A stretch of 22,777 nucleotides of DNA from JAFDWI01 sp040255345 (GCA_040255345.1 JBDZUV010000046.1:1-22777), one strand, 5' to 3'; numbered from the stretch's first letter, positions 1 to 7,831 are shown. Notes: generated by a model from the letters alone, not told the origin. Numbers and translations: made by a program.

Positions 1-258
1 GCACGGCCGGGCGGCGGCGCCGTGCGCGAGCGCGATGTGGGTGGGGAGAAGCGCCGCGTCGAGCGTTCCGGCTGCCAGCGCCGCAGCGGCGTCGCGGGGC
101 CGCATCTCGATGAGTTCCAGGCCTTCGGCCTGCACGATCGAGCCGCGACCGCGGAGCCCCGAGACCGGGTAGCCGGCCGCGGTGAGCAGGTCGAGCGTGG
201 CGTCACGGAGACGCCCCTTCGACGGCACGGCCACCCGGGTGGAGACCGACGCGGTCAC
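1..258 (-). CDS. hisG: ATP phosphoribosyltransferase HisG, N-terminal part (runs off left edge)
   Basis: HisG catalyses the first step of histidine synthesis, joining ATP and PRPP. Only the first 86 codons are inside the window. They begin with a GTG at 258 and contain the typical opening VAVPSKGRLRDATLDLL, then GYPVSGLRGRG and the stretch RPRDAAAALAAGTLDAAL, which matches the family's segment on recognition of the PRPP/ATP domain ('R..DiP..V..G..D.gi'). The start is chosen because the GTG overlaps the hisE stop by four bases (GTGA at 255-258), so the two are very probably co-translated. The substitution of the usual 'Dip' segment by an alanine-rich one is mildly unusual. Identification rests on the N-terminal motif and the hisE neighbour; catalytic regions lie outside the window. 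Confidence 0.85.
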   Translation of the reverse strand, partial: MTASVSTRVAVPSKGRLRDATLDLLTAAGYPVSGLRGRGSIVQAEGLELIEMRPRDAAAALAAGTLDAALLPTHIALAHGAAARPC

Positions 259-602
259 GGGGTCTCCTCGGTGCCATAGGTGCTGTCTCGTGCGGGGCGA
301 CCATGGCGCTCTCGCAACACGGCCTCGACGTCGGCCCAGGCCACACCGGCACCCACGAGCCCCGCGACGAGGTGGAACACGAGATCCGCCGCCTCTTCGG
401 CCGTGGCCGACGGGTCGGGCCGCGCCGCGCCGAGTTCCAGGCAGACCTCGAAGGCTTCCTCCATGATCTTGCGTTGTGCGAGGACCGGGTCGGCCATCAG
501 TCGGCTCGAATAGGAACCTTCCGGGGCGGCGTTGAGCCGGGCGCGCAGGAAGTCGTCGAGTTCGGACAGAAAGGACGGAGTCGGAGTCGGGGACGAGGTC
601 AT
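255..602 (-). CDS. hisE: Phosphoribosyl-ATP pyrophosphatase HisE
   Basis: HisE hydrolyses phosphoribosyl-ATP to phosphoribosyl-AMP, the second step of histidine synthesis, and is normally beside hisG. The 115-residue product has the all-alpha MazG-like pattern of the family: FLSELDDFLRARL, APEGSYSSRLMADP, then RKIMEEAFEVCLELGA and the acidic motif AEEAADLVFHLVAGL, which supplies the Mg-binding Glu/Asp residues. Length is normal for HisE. The frame is open for another 59 codons upstream, but family homology begins just after ATG 602. No Shine-Dalgarno is visible there; a TACGAT hexamer lies 11 nt upstream, suggesting a nearly leaderless message. It overlaps hisG by GTGA. Confidence 0.9.
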   Translation of the reverse strand: MTSSPTPTPSFLSELDDFLRARLNAAPEGSYSSRLMADPVLAQRKIMEEAFEVCLELGAARPDPSATAEEAADLVFHLVAGLVGAGVAWADVEAVLRERHGRPARDSTYGTEETP

Positions 603-613
603 GGCGTCCGAGC

Positions 614-619
614 ATCGTA
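614..619 (-). promoter_or_regulatory. Putative -10 element for hisE-hisG
   Basis: TACGAT on the minus strand fits the actinobacterial TANNNT -10 pattern and ends 11 nt before the hisE ATG, where no ribosome-binding site is visible. No convincing -35 was found. The placement is inference. Confidence 0.35.
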
Positions 620-711
620 GAAGGCGTCGGTCACGAGATCGAAGCAGATCGGCCGTCGACGGCCACTGGCCACGAGCGGCACCGGGGTGGGACGCCGTCG
701 GGCCACGTCCC

Positions 712-1116
712 TCACCGCGGTGCGGTCCACCAGTACTCGAGCTGGATGTTGTCGGGGTCACGGAACACCAATGCGGCACCCGAACCGGAGGGCGCGTCGG
801 TGACCGGCGAGTGGTCGACCCCCAGTTCGGTCAGGCGCTGTTCCAACTCGTCGAGGTCGTCACGTTCGTCGACGGAGAACCCGACGTGGTCGAGCCCCGG
901 GCTCGTCTCGTCGAACCGTTCGACGGTGCGATCCTCGTGCTGATTGAGTCCGACGACCAGACGCGTCTCGGGGTGGGCCAACACGACCATGACCCGACCG
1001 TCGAGGTCCTGGCGCGCCAGTCGCTTGAGCCCCAGCACCGTCACGTACCACTCGGCGCTGGCCTCGACGTCGGTGACCGACAGGTCGACGTGGGAGATTC
1101 CGGTGAAAGTGGGCAT
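712..1116 (-). CDS. VOC-superfamily (glyoxalase/dioxygenase fold) protein
   Basis: A 134-residue protein with two beta-alpha-beta-beta-beta modules. Module one opens with GISHVDLSVTDVEASAEWYVTVLG; module two with PGLDHVGFSVDERDDLDELEQRL and ends FRDPDNIQLEYWW. The conserved metal-ligand positions of the family are visible: His in SHVDLSV, His in LDHVGFSV and Glu in NIQLEYW, so a divalent metal enzyme (glyoxalase I-like or extradiol-type) is possible. The substrate cannot be told from sequence. A GAGG ribosome-binding site lies a few bases upstream of ATG 1116. It sits between tldE and hisE on the same strand, with about 110 bp to hisE and 198 bp to tldE, so it may be its own unit. Confidence 0.85.
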   Translation of the reverse strand: MPTFTGISHVDLSVTDVEASAEWYVTVLGLKRLARQDLDGRVMVVLAHPETRLVVGLNQHEDRTVERFDETSPGLDHVGFSVDERDDLDELEQRLTELGVDHSPVTDAPSGSGAALVFRDPDNIQLEYWWTAPR

Positions 1117-1211
1117 GGCGTGGTCCTCGGTTCTGCGAACGAGACGGGATCCCGCTCACTCCCCAGTGGACTACCACGCCGCCGCTCCGATGACGAAGGC
1201 GGTGAAACTCG

Positions 1212-1231
1212 CTGCCCGAAACTCCGGGCAG
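1212..1231 (-). terminator. Candidate hairpin after tldE
   Basis: A perfect 7-bp inverted repeat, CTGCCCG and CGGGCAG around a 6-nt loop, lies between the tldE stop and the VOC gene. A second GC stem, CGCGCC-CCG-GGCGCG at 1241-1255, is next to it. Neither is followed by a T-run, so a classical intrinsic terminator is not proven; in high-GC actinobacteria such stems often stand at gene ends. Confidence 0.35.
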
Positions 1232-1314
1232 GACCCGAGGCGCGCCCCGGGCGCGTCGGCCCGGGGTTTCGATGCCGACGTGGACCGACTGCGCCCGGCC
1301 GGTCGCTACGGGTT

Positions 1315-2658
1315 CTACAGCCCCGAGACGCTCACGTCGCGGATCACCAGGCTCACCCCGGCCGCGCCCATCGGGAGCCACTCGACGTCGTTGCCGACCG
1401 CGGTCACGTCCAGCAACATGCGCTGCAGGGTCGATGCGATCGTGAACTCCTTCAACGGTTCTCCCAGCGAGCCGCCGGCGATGCGCAGGCCTTCGGCGCC
1501 GCTCGAGAAGTCGCCACTGACCGGGTTGACGCCCGAGTGCAACCCCGACACCGACGAAATGAGGATCCCCTCGCCGACCTCGGCGAGCAGCGCAGGCTGA
1601 TCCTTGTCACCGGGTGCGAGTTGCACCGCTCGGGCTCCCACCCCGGGGGTGGACTTGAAGCCGCGGACCGCAGAACCGGTCGAGGCCGCCCCGGCACGAC
1701 GGGCCGAGTAGGTGTTGTGCAGGAACATCTGCAGTTCGCCGCCGTCGATGAGCACGTTGCGGCGGGTGGCGAGACCCTCACCGTCGGCTTCGGTCGCCCG
1801 GTAGGCGTGGGGATCGGTCGGGTCGTCGACGAGGGTCACGATCTCGTTCGCGATCGCCTCGCCGAGGCGCCCGGCGAACAACGAGCGGCCCTTGTTGACC
1901 GCCTCACCGTTCATGGTGCCGGCCACGATCCCGAGGAACTGGGCCGTCACGAACGGGTCGAGCACCACGGTCATCCGACCGCCCGTCGGCTTGGTGGCCC
2001 CCAGCAGTCGGGTGGCGCGCCGGGCCGCATCGGCGGCGGCCGACGCGACGTCGAGATCGGACGGTTCGCGGCCCACCGAGAACCCGAACCCGGTCTTGGT
2101 CTCCTCCCCCTGCTTCGCGAGTGGATAGGCGCCCACGTAGCAGGCCGATTCGCGGCCCGCGGAGCGGATGCCGGTGGTGGTGACCACGACCCCTTCACCC
2201 ACGGCGTCGCCGTACTCGGCCGATTCGACGCCGGTGATCCGGTCGTCCGCGGCACGGACGGCGGCTTCGAGCTCGAGAGCGAGCGTGACCTTGTCATCGG
2301 TCGACACGGTCTCCAGAGCGTCCCGGTACAGGTCCAGTTCGGGCACGGGCACGCCATCGGGTTCTGCCAGGCCGAGGTAGGGGTCTTCGGTGGCGAAGGT
2401 GGCGTTGTCGCGGGCTTCGGCCAGCACCTCGCCGAGCACGTTCTCGTCCAGGGTGCCCGCATAGGCGAACCCCTGGCGGTTTCCGGTGACGACCCGCACG
2501 CCGACCCCGGCGGTTCCGGCAGACGACAGCGACTCGATGTCACCTTCGTACACGCGGATCTCGGTCTCGGTCGAGCGGCCGACGACCACCTCGACCTGTT
2601 CGTCGTCACGGGCCCAACCGATCACCCGATCCGCGATGGCGAGCAGTTCGGAGCTCAT
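1315..2658 (-). CDS. tldE: TldE/PmbA-family subunit of the TldD-TldE metalloprotease
   Basis: A 447-residue PmbA/TldE homologue. In E. coli TldE is the non-metal subunit that joins TldD to form a heterodimeric protease that unfolds and degrades peptides, including microcin B17 precursor and CcdA. Visible family features are TEIRVYEGDIESLSSAG, GVGVRVVTGNRQGFAYAG, FVTAQFLGIVAGTMNGEAV, the segment VTLVDDPTDPHAYRATEADGEG, NTYSARRAGAASTGSAVRG and the C-terminal GNDVEWLPMGAAGVSLVIRDVSVSG. The TldD HExxxH motif is absent, as expected for this subunit. ATG 2658 overlaps the tldD stop by ATGA; the frame is open upstream inside tldD but homology starts here. Translational coupling would give equal amounts of both subunits. 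Confidence 0.92.
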   Translation of the reverse strand: MSSELLAIADRVIGWARDDEQVEVVVGRSTETEIRVYEGDIESLSSAGTAGVGVRVVTGNRQGFAYAGTLDENVLGEVLAEARDNATFATEDPYLGLAEPDGVPVPELDLYRDALETVSTDDKVTLALELEAAVRAADDRITGVESAEYGDAVGEGVVVTTTGIRSAGRESACYVGAYPLAKQGEETKTGFGFSVGREPSDLDVASAAADAARRATRLLGATKPTGGRMTVVLDPFVTAQFLGIVAGTMNGEAVNKGRSLFAGRLGEAIANEIVTLVDDPTDPHAYRATEADGEGLATRRNVLIDGGELQMFLHNTYSARRAGAASTGSAVRGFKSTPGVGARAVQLAPGDKDQPALLAEVGEGILISSVSGLHSGVNPVSGDFSSGAEGLRIAGGSLGEPLKEFTIASTLQRMLLDVTAVGNDVEWLPMGAAGVSLVIRDVSVSGL

Positions 2659-4064
2659 GCGGCCTGACCTCCGATGGTCAGACCGGTCGGCACGCGCAGC
2701 GTGGGCACGCCGTCGCCGACGGGCACGCCCTGGCCGTCCTTGCCGCACGTGCCCGGCGGCCCGAACGCGAAGTCGTTGCCCACGGCGTCGATCGCGGACA
2801 ACACGCCGGGGCCGTTGCCGATGAGGTTGCCTTCACGCAGCGGTTCGGTGATGCGACCGTTCTCGATCAGGTACGCCTCGGTCATGCCGAAGACGAAGTC
2901 GCCGGTCGCGGTGTTGACCTGGCCGCCGCCGAGCTTGGCGACGTACACGCCGTGCTCGGTGCCGGCGACGATGTCGTCGGGGTCGTCGGGACCGTTCAGG
3001 ATGAACGTGTTGGTCATGCGCACCATCGGCAGGAACTGGTAGCTCTGACGGCGGCCGTTGCCCGAGCGGGCCCGGCCTTCTCTGCGGGCCCGCAGGAAAT
3101 CCCACATGTAGTCGGTGAGGATGCCGTTCTCGATCAGCACGTTGCGTTGGGCGGGGGTGCCTTCGTCGTCGATGCCGTAGGCGCCCCATTCGCCGGCCAC
3201 CGTGCCGTCGTCGATCAGGGTCACCAGCTCGGAGGCGACCTTCTCGCCGCGGCGACCGGCGAACACCGACGCGCCCTTGGCGATGAGGTCGGCTTCGAGG
3301 CCGTGCCCACAGGCCTCGTGGAACAGCACGCCACCGCCGCCGGGGCCGATCACCACCGGCATCTCACCGGTGGGGGCGGGCCGGGCGGCGAGCTTGGTTC
3401 GGGCCCGCGCCGACGCGGCCCGGGCGAGTTCGTCGACGTCGTAACGGTCGAACAGTTCATAACCCACCGTGTGGCCCACGGCTTCACGGCCGGTCTGCAT
3501 GCCGGTGTCACCGGTGGCGACCGTGCCGACGCTGAACAGGGTGCGGGTCTGGTCGTCGCCGGTCAACAGCCCGTCGGAGTTCGCGATCAGCACGCGCCGT
3601 CGCGAGTCGCCGTAGTTCACCGCGACCTGGGAGATCTCGGCCCCCCCGGCCCGGGCCGCCTCGTCGGCGCGTTGCAGCAGCGCGACCTTGTCGGCCTTGG
3701 CGACATCGCCGGGGCGGACCTTCGGCGGTGAGGGGTGAGCCACGAGGTGCGCGTCGAGGGCGATCTCGTGCACGGCGCCGTCATCGCGGTGTGCCGCCGC
3801 CGCCGCGGCCCGGGCGGCCGCCGCGAGGCCGTCGGCAGACAGGTCCGCGGTGTGGGCGAACCCGGTCGTCTCACCGCGCACGACCCGGATGCCCGCACCC
3901 CGGTCACGGCCCGACACGAGTTCCTCGATGCGACCGTCGTCGAGATGCGCAGATGTCGATGACTTGTCCTCGGCGAAGACCTCGGCGAACTCACCGCCCG
4001 TGCGCAGCGCTTCGGCAAGCGTCGCCGACAGGGTGTCGGGGTCGATCAGATCGGGTAGGGACAT
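2655..4064 (-). CDS. tldD: TldD metalloprotease subunit
   Basis: A 469-residue TldD. The zinc site HExxxH is present as HEACGH (residues 249-254) within GVLFHEACGHGLEADLIAKG, and the C-terminal Cys ligand region is seen in GPPGTCGKDGQGVPVG. Other family marks are RGAGIRVVRGETTGFAHTADL, GEWGAYGIDDEGTPAQRNVLIENG and GGGQVNTATGDFVFGMTEAYLIENG. With TldE it makes a cytosolic protease that processes extended, unfolded peptides. The start is ATG 4064, preceded by a clear GAGGAG ribosome-binding site; the frame is open further upstream but without homology. No thiazole/oxazole-type or other RiPP genes are near, so a housekeeping role is likelier than peptide-antibiotic maturation. Confidence 0.95.
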   Translation of the reverse strand: MSLPDLIDPDTLSATLAEALRTGGEFAEVFAEDKSSTSAHLDDGRIEELVSGRDRGAGIRVVRGETTGFAHTADLSADGLAAAARAAAAAAHRDDGAVHEIALDAHLVAHPSPPKVRPGDVAKADKVALLQRADEAARAGGAEISQVAVNYGDSRRRVLIANSDGLLTGDDQTRTLFSVGTVATGDTGMQTGREAVGHTVGYELFDRYDVDELARAASARARTKLAARPAPTGEMPVVIGPGGGGVLFHEACGHGLEADLIAKGASVFAGRRGEKVASELVTLIDDGTVAGEWGAYGIDDEGTPAQRNVLIENGILTDYMWDFLRARREGRARSGNGRRQSYQFLPMVRMTNTFILNGPDDPDDIVAGTEHGVYVAKLGGGQVNTATGDFVFGMTEAYLIENGRITEPLREGNLIGNGPGVLSAIDAVGNDFAFGPPGTCGKDGQGVPVGDGVPTLRVPTGLTIGGQAA

Positions 4065-4164
4065 CGTGGCTCCTCGTCGCGCTCGCGGGCGCGCCTCTGG
4101 CGAACTGGTCACACCGCACCCGGCATCGCCGACGCTCGTCGACGGCCGCGCGGTCCGGCGGTCC

Positions 4165-4185
4165 ATCGTACCGGCACGATCGTGC
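4165..4185 (-). promoter_or_regulatory. Putative tldD -10 beside a 12-bp palindrome
   Basis: The tldD/GH15 divergent spacer carries TACGAT (minus strand, 4170-4165), a possible -10 for tldDE about 100 nt upstream of its start. Immediately next to it is the perfect 12-bp palindrome GCACGATCGTGC (4174-4185), placed where a repressor would cover the -10/-35 spacer. A dimeric regulator site is a guess; nothing in the window is a recognisable transcription factor. Confidence 0.3.
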
Positions 4186-4278
4186 GGCCCAGCCCGAGCG
4201 ACTTCGGTCGTCACACCGGTCGGCGGGGGAACGCCGACGACGCCCGGGCCCGGCAGCACGAAGTCGGCCCGGGCTCGG

Positions 4279-4284
4279 TATGGT
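4279..4284 (+). promoter_or_regulatory. Putative -10 of a leaderless GH15 transcript
   Basis: TATGGT ends 9 nt before the GH15 ATG at 4294 and no Shine-Dalgarno is present. This spacing would put the transcription start on or next to the start codon. Confidence 0.4.
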
Positions 4285-4293
4285 TCGCAATCG

Positions 4294-6162
4294 ATGAGGC
4301 CCGTGGCGCCGACCAGAGACGCTGGGTACGCACCGTTACGCGACTACGCCGCGATCGGCGACGGTCGCACCGTGGCGCTCGTGGCGCGGGACGGTTCGAT
4401 CGACTGGCTCTGTGCGCCGAACGTCGATTCGCCGGCGGTGTTCGACGCGATCCTCGACGCCGACGGTGGCGGTCGCTTCGAGCTGTGCCCGGCCGAGCCC
4501 TCCACCATGGAGCGCCGCTACACACCGGGCACCAACGTGCTGGAGACCACCTTCCACACCGCATCGGGCAGCGTGCGTGTCACCGACGCGATGACCGTGC
4601 CGACCGGGCAGCTCGCGCCCCAACGGGAGTTGGTCCGACGGATCGAAGGGCTCACCGGGACCGTGCCCATGCGGTGGCGGCTCACGCCCCGGTTCGCGTC
4701 CGGCGAACGGACGACCGGACTGTCGCTACGCGGCGGGACCCTACCGGTTGCGACCAGCGGGGCCGACGCGCTGGCGTTGTTCGGCTGGGACACCGGCGCG
4801 GCCGAACTGGTCGACGCGGCATTCGAGGGTGTCTTCGAGGTCACGCCCGACACGACGCCGCTGTTCGCGCTCGGCTTCGCGCACCAGGGTCCGCTGGTGT
4901 CGCCCGCCCGCGGCGATGTCGAGGCGCGTCTGCACGCGACGATGAAGATGTGGCGAAGCCTCGCGGCATCGCTGAGCCACACGGGTCGCTGGCACGACGC
5001 GGTCGTCCGCAGCGCGCTCGCGTTGAAGCTGCTCGTGCACGCGCCCACCGGTGCGATCGCGGCGGCCGCCACCACATCGTTGCCCGAGGAGATCGGCGGT
5101 GAACGGAACTGGGATTACCGCTTCTGCTGGGTCCGTGACTCGGCGTTCGTGCTCGGGGCGTTCATGGGTCTCGGGATGTTCGCCGAGGCCGACGCGTTCT
5201 TCTGGTGGCTCATGCAGGCATCGCAGCGGACCCATCCCGAGTTGCGGGTGCTGTACCGGATGGACGGCGGTGAAGAATCGGGCGAACGATCCCTCGGGCT
5301 GCCCGGTTACCGCGGTTCGGCGCCGGTGCGGGTGGGCAACGGCGCGTCGGGTCAGCTCCAGCTCGACGTGTACGGCGACCTGATGCAGACCGCGTGGCGG
5401 TACTCTTCGGGCGGCCGAAGGATCGACCCGGACATCGCCAAGCGGTTCGAGGGCACCGCCGATCTCGTCTGTGAACGATGGGACCGACCCGACGCGGGCC
5501 TGTGGGAGGTCCGCGGGGAGGTGCTGCATTTCACCCAGTCCAAGATGATGTGCGTGATCGCGCTCGACCGTGCCGTGAGTCTCGCCGCACAGGGGGCGAT
5601 CCCCGACCGGCACGTCGGGCGTTGGACGGCCACGAGCGGTGAGATCCGGCGCTTCATCGACGAGCAGTGCTGGTCTGACGAACGCAACTCGTACCTGCGG
5701 AGCTCGGCCGGCGACGATCTGGATGCGAGCCTGCTGCTCGCGGTGCTGTTCGGTTACCGGGCACCGGACGATCCCCGGATGATCTCGACCGTCGATGCGG
5801 TCCGCCACGAACTCGGCCACGGGCCCTACGTGTACCGCTACTCGGGCGAAGACGGTCTCGAAGGCGACGAAGGTGCCTTCCTGACGTGTTCGTTCTGGCT
5901 GGTCGAGGCGCTGGCGATGCAGGGACGGCGCGCCGAGGCCGTGGCGCTGATGGACGAACTCGTGGCACTCGGCAACGACGTCGGCATCTACGCCGAAGAG
6001 GTCGACCCCGAGACCGGCGCGTTTCTCGGCAACCTTCCCCAGGCGCTCACACATCTGGCGTTGATCGGCGCGGCGCTGGCCCTGGACGAGCAACGCTCCT
6101 GCGCCGACATGGGGCGCCGGACCGCGCTCGAGGAGACGGCCATCGGGGAAACGGAACCGTGA
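4294..6162 (+). CDS. Glycoside hydrolase family 15 protein (glucoamylase/trehalase-like)
   Basis: A 622-residue GH15 enzyme, predicted cytosolic, hydrolysing alpha-glucosides from the non-reducing end with inversion; several actinobacterial relatives are trehalases, so glycogen or trehalose turnover are both possible. The N-terminal TREH_N-like beta-domain shows DYAAIGDGRTVALVARDG and SIDWLCAPNVDSPAVFDAIL. The (alpha/alpha)6 domain shows NWDYRFCWVRDSAF near residues 272-284, the long family motif from GYRGSAPVRVGNG to LQLDVYGDLM, and the C-terminal EGDEGAFLTCSFWLVEAL with E523/E526 in the usual position of the catalytic base. ATG 4294 is chosen because homology starts directly after it; the frame is open upstream into tldD without homology. 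Its stop overlaps the next gene's GTG. Confidence 0.92.
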   Translation: MRPVAPTRDAGYAPLRDYAAIGDGRTVALVARDGSIDWLCAPNVDSPAVFDAILDADGGGRFELCPAEPSTMERRYTPGTNVLETTFHTASGSVRVTDAMTVPTGQLAPQRELVRRIEGLTGTVPMRWRLTPRFASGERTTGLSLRGGTLPVATSGADALALFGWDTGAAELVDAAFEGVFEVTPDTTPLFALGFAHQGPLVSPARGDVEARLHATMKMWRSLAASLSHTGRWHDAVVRSALALKLLVHAPTGAIAAAATTSLPEEIGGERNWDYRFCWVRDSAFVLGAFMGLGMFAEADAFFWWLMQASQRTHPELRVLYRMDGGEESGERSLGLPGYRGSAPVRVGNGASGQLQLDVYGDLMQTAWRYSSGGRRIDPDIAKRFEGTADLVCERWDRPDAGLWEVRGEVLHFTQSKMMCVIALDRAVSLAAQGAIPDRHVGRWTATSGEIRRFIDEQCWSDERNSYLRSSAGDDLDASLLLAVLFGYRAPDDPRMISTVDAVRHELGHGPYVYRYSGEDGLEGDEGAFLTCSFWLVEALAMQGRRAEAVALMDELVALGNDVGIYAEEVDPETGAFLGNLPQALTHLALIGAALALDEQRSCADMGRRTALEETAIGETEP

Positions 6163-6638
6163 GCATCTGGGCAGCGTTGGCCGGTGGGTTCGCGGGCACA
6201 CTCGTGCTGACCACCGTGTTGCGTGCGGCCAGCGAGGCGCGGTTGACCCGTATGGACCTGCCGTTTCTGCTCGGCACCATGTTCACTCCGGATCGGCGGC
6301 GCGCCAAGCTGGTCGGCTACGTGGCGCACTTCGGATTGGGTCTGGCTTTCGCCGTCGGCTACTTCGCCCTGTTCGAGGCCATCGGGCACAGCGGCTGGTT
6401 GCCCGGCGCGGCCTTCGGCGCCGCGCATGGCGTGTTCTCCGCGACCGCACTGGTCAACGTGGTCCTGCCGGCGGTGCATCCGCGCATGGGCGACGATTTC
6501 AGTGCGGCCGGTGAGGCGCCGCTGCTCGAACCGCCCGGGTTCCTGATGCGCAACTACGGCCACTCGACCGCGCTCGTCACGCTCGTCGCCCATGTCGGCT
6601 ACGGGTTGCTCGTCGGCGGGTTCGTGGGCTTCACCTGA
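6159..6638 (+). CDS. Small conserved membrane protein of unknown function
   Basis: A 159-residue, mostly hydrophobic protein with about four membrane helices: an N-terminal one (IWAALAGGFAGTLVLTTVL), one around YVAHFGLGLAFAVGYFALF, one around AFGAAHGVFSATALVNVVL and a C-terminal one around VTLVAHVGYGLLVGGFVGF. Conserved-looking polar motifs are MDLPFLLGTMFTPDRRRAK between helices 1 and 2, PAVHPRMGDDFSAAGEAPLLEPP, and several histidines inside or next to helices (AHFG, AHG, HPRMG, AHVG). I do not recognise a characterised family. GTG 6159 overlaps the GH15 stop by GTGA, so it is translationally coupled and the two probably share an operon. Confidence 0.8.
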   Translation: MSIWAALAGGFAGTLVLTTVLRAASEARLTRMDLPFLLGTMFTPDRRRAKLVGYVAHFGLGLAFAVGYFALFEAIGHSGWLPGAAFGAAHGVFSATALVNVVLPAVHPRMGDDFSAAGEAPLLEPPGFLMRNYGHSTALVTLVAHVGYGLLVGGFVGFT

Positions 6639-6707
6639 GAGCGGCGGCCCCGGTCGCTCTCACCGGCGGTCGCGTCGGATCGTCGCTTGGTCGCCGTTTC
6701 GATGCCG

Positions 6708-6738
6708 ACGATGGCCCACCCGTCGGGGGCCGCATCGT
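6708..6738 (+). terminator. Strong hairpin in the spacer before the PAP2 gene
   Basis: ACGATGGCCC can pair with GGGC and CATCGT across a 9-nt loop, a stem of ten pairs with a two-base bulge. It stands 70 nt after the membrane-protein stop and 57 nt before the proposed PAP2 -10. No T-run follows. It may end the GH15 operon; the assignment is inference. Confidence 0.35.
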
Positions 6739-6794
6739 CATGGCGGCGAGCGGCACCGGACGCTCGACGTTGGCCTCGTCACGACGTGACCCCT

Positions 6795-6800
6795 TATCCT
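6795..6800 (+). promoter_or_regulatory. Putative -10 for leader ORF and PAP2 gene
   Basis: TATCCT ends exactly 6 nt before ATG 6807. A weak -35-like TTGGCC lies at 6770-6775, 19 nt upstream. The spacing predicts transcription starting at the ATG of the 20-codon ORF, not at the PAP2 start 62 nt later. Confidence 0.45.
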
Positions 6801-6806
6801 CCCCGG

Positions 6807-6869
6807 ATGCCCGCTGAGCCCGGTCCGGTACGGCCCGGGGCATTCGACCCATCCCGAGGCCGCACCTGA
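6807..6869 (+). CDS. Possible leaderless 20-residue leader ORF overlapping the PAP2 gene
   Basis: ATG 6807 opens 20 codons (product MPAEPGPVRPGAFDPSRGRT, Pro- and Arg-rich) and stops with TGA whose A is the first base of the PAP2 ATG (TGATG). It follows a well-placed TATCCT hexamer and the PAP2 start itself has no clear Shine-Dalgarno. This geometry is typical of leaderless small ORFs in actinobacteria that feed ribosomes to the next gene by termination-reinitiation. There is no homology evidence, and the ORF could be chance in a high-GC region. Confidence 0.35.
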   Translation: MPAEPGPVRPGAFDPSRGRT

Positions 6870-7831
6870 TGGCGCCAGAATCGATCGTGCTGGATGCGAC
6901 CGAGACCAGACGCCGCTGGCGCGAACGGCCCGACGAACCGACCGCCAGACGCCGACTGCGGTGGTGGCGGGAGCTGTTGCTGGTGGTCGTGCTCTATGAG
7001 GTCTACAGCCTCGTCCGTAACACGTTCGGGTCGTCGGGCAGCTCGGTCGACTCGGTCGTGTCGCCCGATGCCGTCGCCATCGCGCTCGGCCACGCCCACG
7101 ACGTGATCAACATCGAGAAACGTCTCGGGCTGTTCTTCGAACCCCACCTGCAGGACTGGTATCTGGGCCTGCCGGGCCACGGTCTCATCAAGTTCTGGAA
7201 CGTCTACTACGGGTCGTTCCACTTCATCGTGCCGATCGTGGTGCTGATCTGGCTGTTCCGTCGCTTCCCTCGGGATTACACGATCTGGCGGAATGCGCTC
7301 GTGTTGACCACGATCCTGGCGCTGGTCGGGTTCGCCTCGTTCTCGTTGATGCCGCCACGCCTGCTCGACTTCCGCGGCGAGTTCGGCGGTTGCAGCCTGC
7401 CCGCGTCGATCGTCGCCGCGAACCCGCGGCTCGCGTGTCAACACTTCGGGTTCAACGACACCCTCGCGTCGTTCGGAGGGCTCTGGAACTTCGGGAGCAC
7501 CGCGATGGCCCAGGTCTCGAATCAGTTCGCGGCCATGCCGAGTCTGCACATCGGCTGGTCGACGTGGTGCGCGATCGTCGTGGCCCCGAGGGCCCGTCGC
7601 CGTTGGGTCAAGGTGCTGGTGATCCTGTACCCGTTCGCGACGCTGTTCTGCATCTTGATCACGGCGAACCACTACTGGCTCGACGCCGCCGGGGGCCTGG
7701 TGACCCTGGGCGTCGGTACCCTGTTGGGCTGGCAGCTCGCGCTGGCGGTTCATCGCTGGTCGGACCGCCGCGACGCCACGCGTGCGGGTTCACCGGATCC
7801 CGATGACGAACCGACCACGTCGACCACGTGA
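6869..7831 (+). CDS. PAP2-superfamily membrane protein (inositol phosphorylceramide synthase/Aur1-like)
   Basis: A 320-residue integral membrane protein with about six helices. The two sides of the PAP2 active site are present: MPSLHIGWS with His227, and TANHYWLDAAGG with His268 and Asp272. This PSLH...NHYWLD pattern with a long helical N-terminus is the PAP2_3 type found in Aur1-like transferases and in mycobacterial PAP2 proteins, which hydrolyse or transfer lipid-linked phosphate, often with phosphatidylinositol-derived lipids. A soluble Arg-rich N-terminus precedes helix 1 (LLLVVVLYEVYSLV). A Cys pair around residues 178-190 lies in the outer loop and may form a disulfide. The tail after residue 300 is hydrophilic. 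ATG 6869 forms TGATG with the leader ORF. Exact substrate unknown. Confidence 0.87.
   Translation: MAPESIVLDATETRRRWRERPDEPTARRRLRWWRELLLVVVLYEVYSLVRNTFGSSGSSVDSVVSPDAVAIALGHAHDVINIEKRLGLFFEPHLQDWYLGLPGHGLIKFWNVYYGSFHFIVPIVVLIWLFRRFPRDYTIWRNALVLTTILALVGFASFSLMPPRLLDFRGEFGGCSLPASIVAANPRLACQHFGFNDTLASFGGLWNFGSTAMAQVSNQFAAMPSLHIGWSTWCAIVVAPRARRRWVKVLVILYPFATLFCILITANHYWLDAAGGLVTLGVGTLLGWQLALAVHRWSDRRDATRAGSPDPDDEPTTSTT

Noticed and set aside
532..2667. Long plus-strand open frame (711 codons) opposite hisE, VOC and tldE
   Set aside because: It is the antisense shadow of three well-supported genes, is low-complexity Arg/Gly/His-rich and matches no family.
1315..4064. TldD/TldE as part of a RiPP (microcin-like) cluster
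   Set aside because: No precursor peptide, YcaO, dehydrogenase or transporter gene is nearby; TldD/TldE are widespread housekeeping proteins.
4280..4297. Five-codon ORF (MVRNR) overlapping the GH15 start as ATGA
   Set aside because: Its ATG lies inside the proposed TATGGT -10 and it has no ribosome-binding site; chance is likelier.
4741..6201. Minus-strand open frame of 486 codons opposite GH15
   Set aside because: Antisense shadow of a high-GC gene; no recognisable domain.
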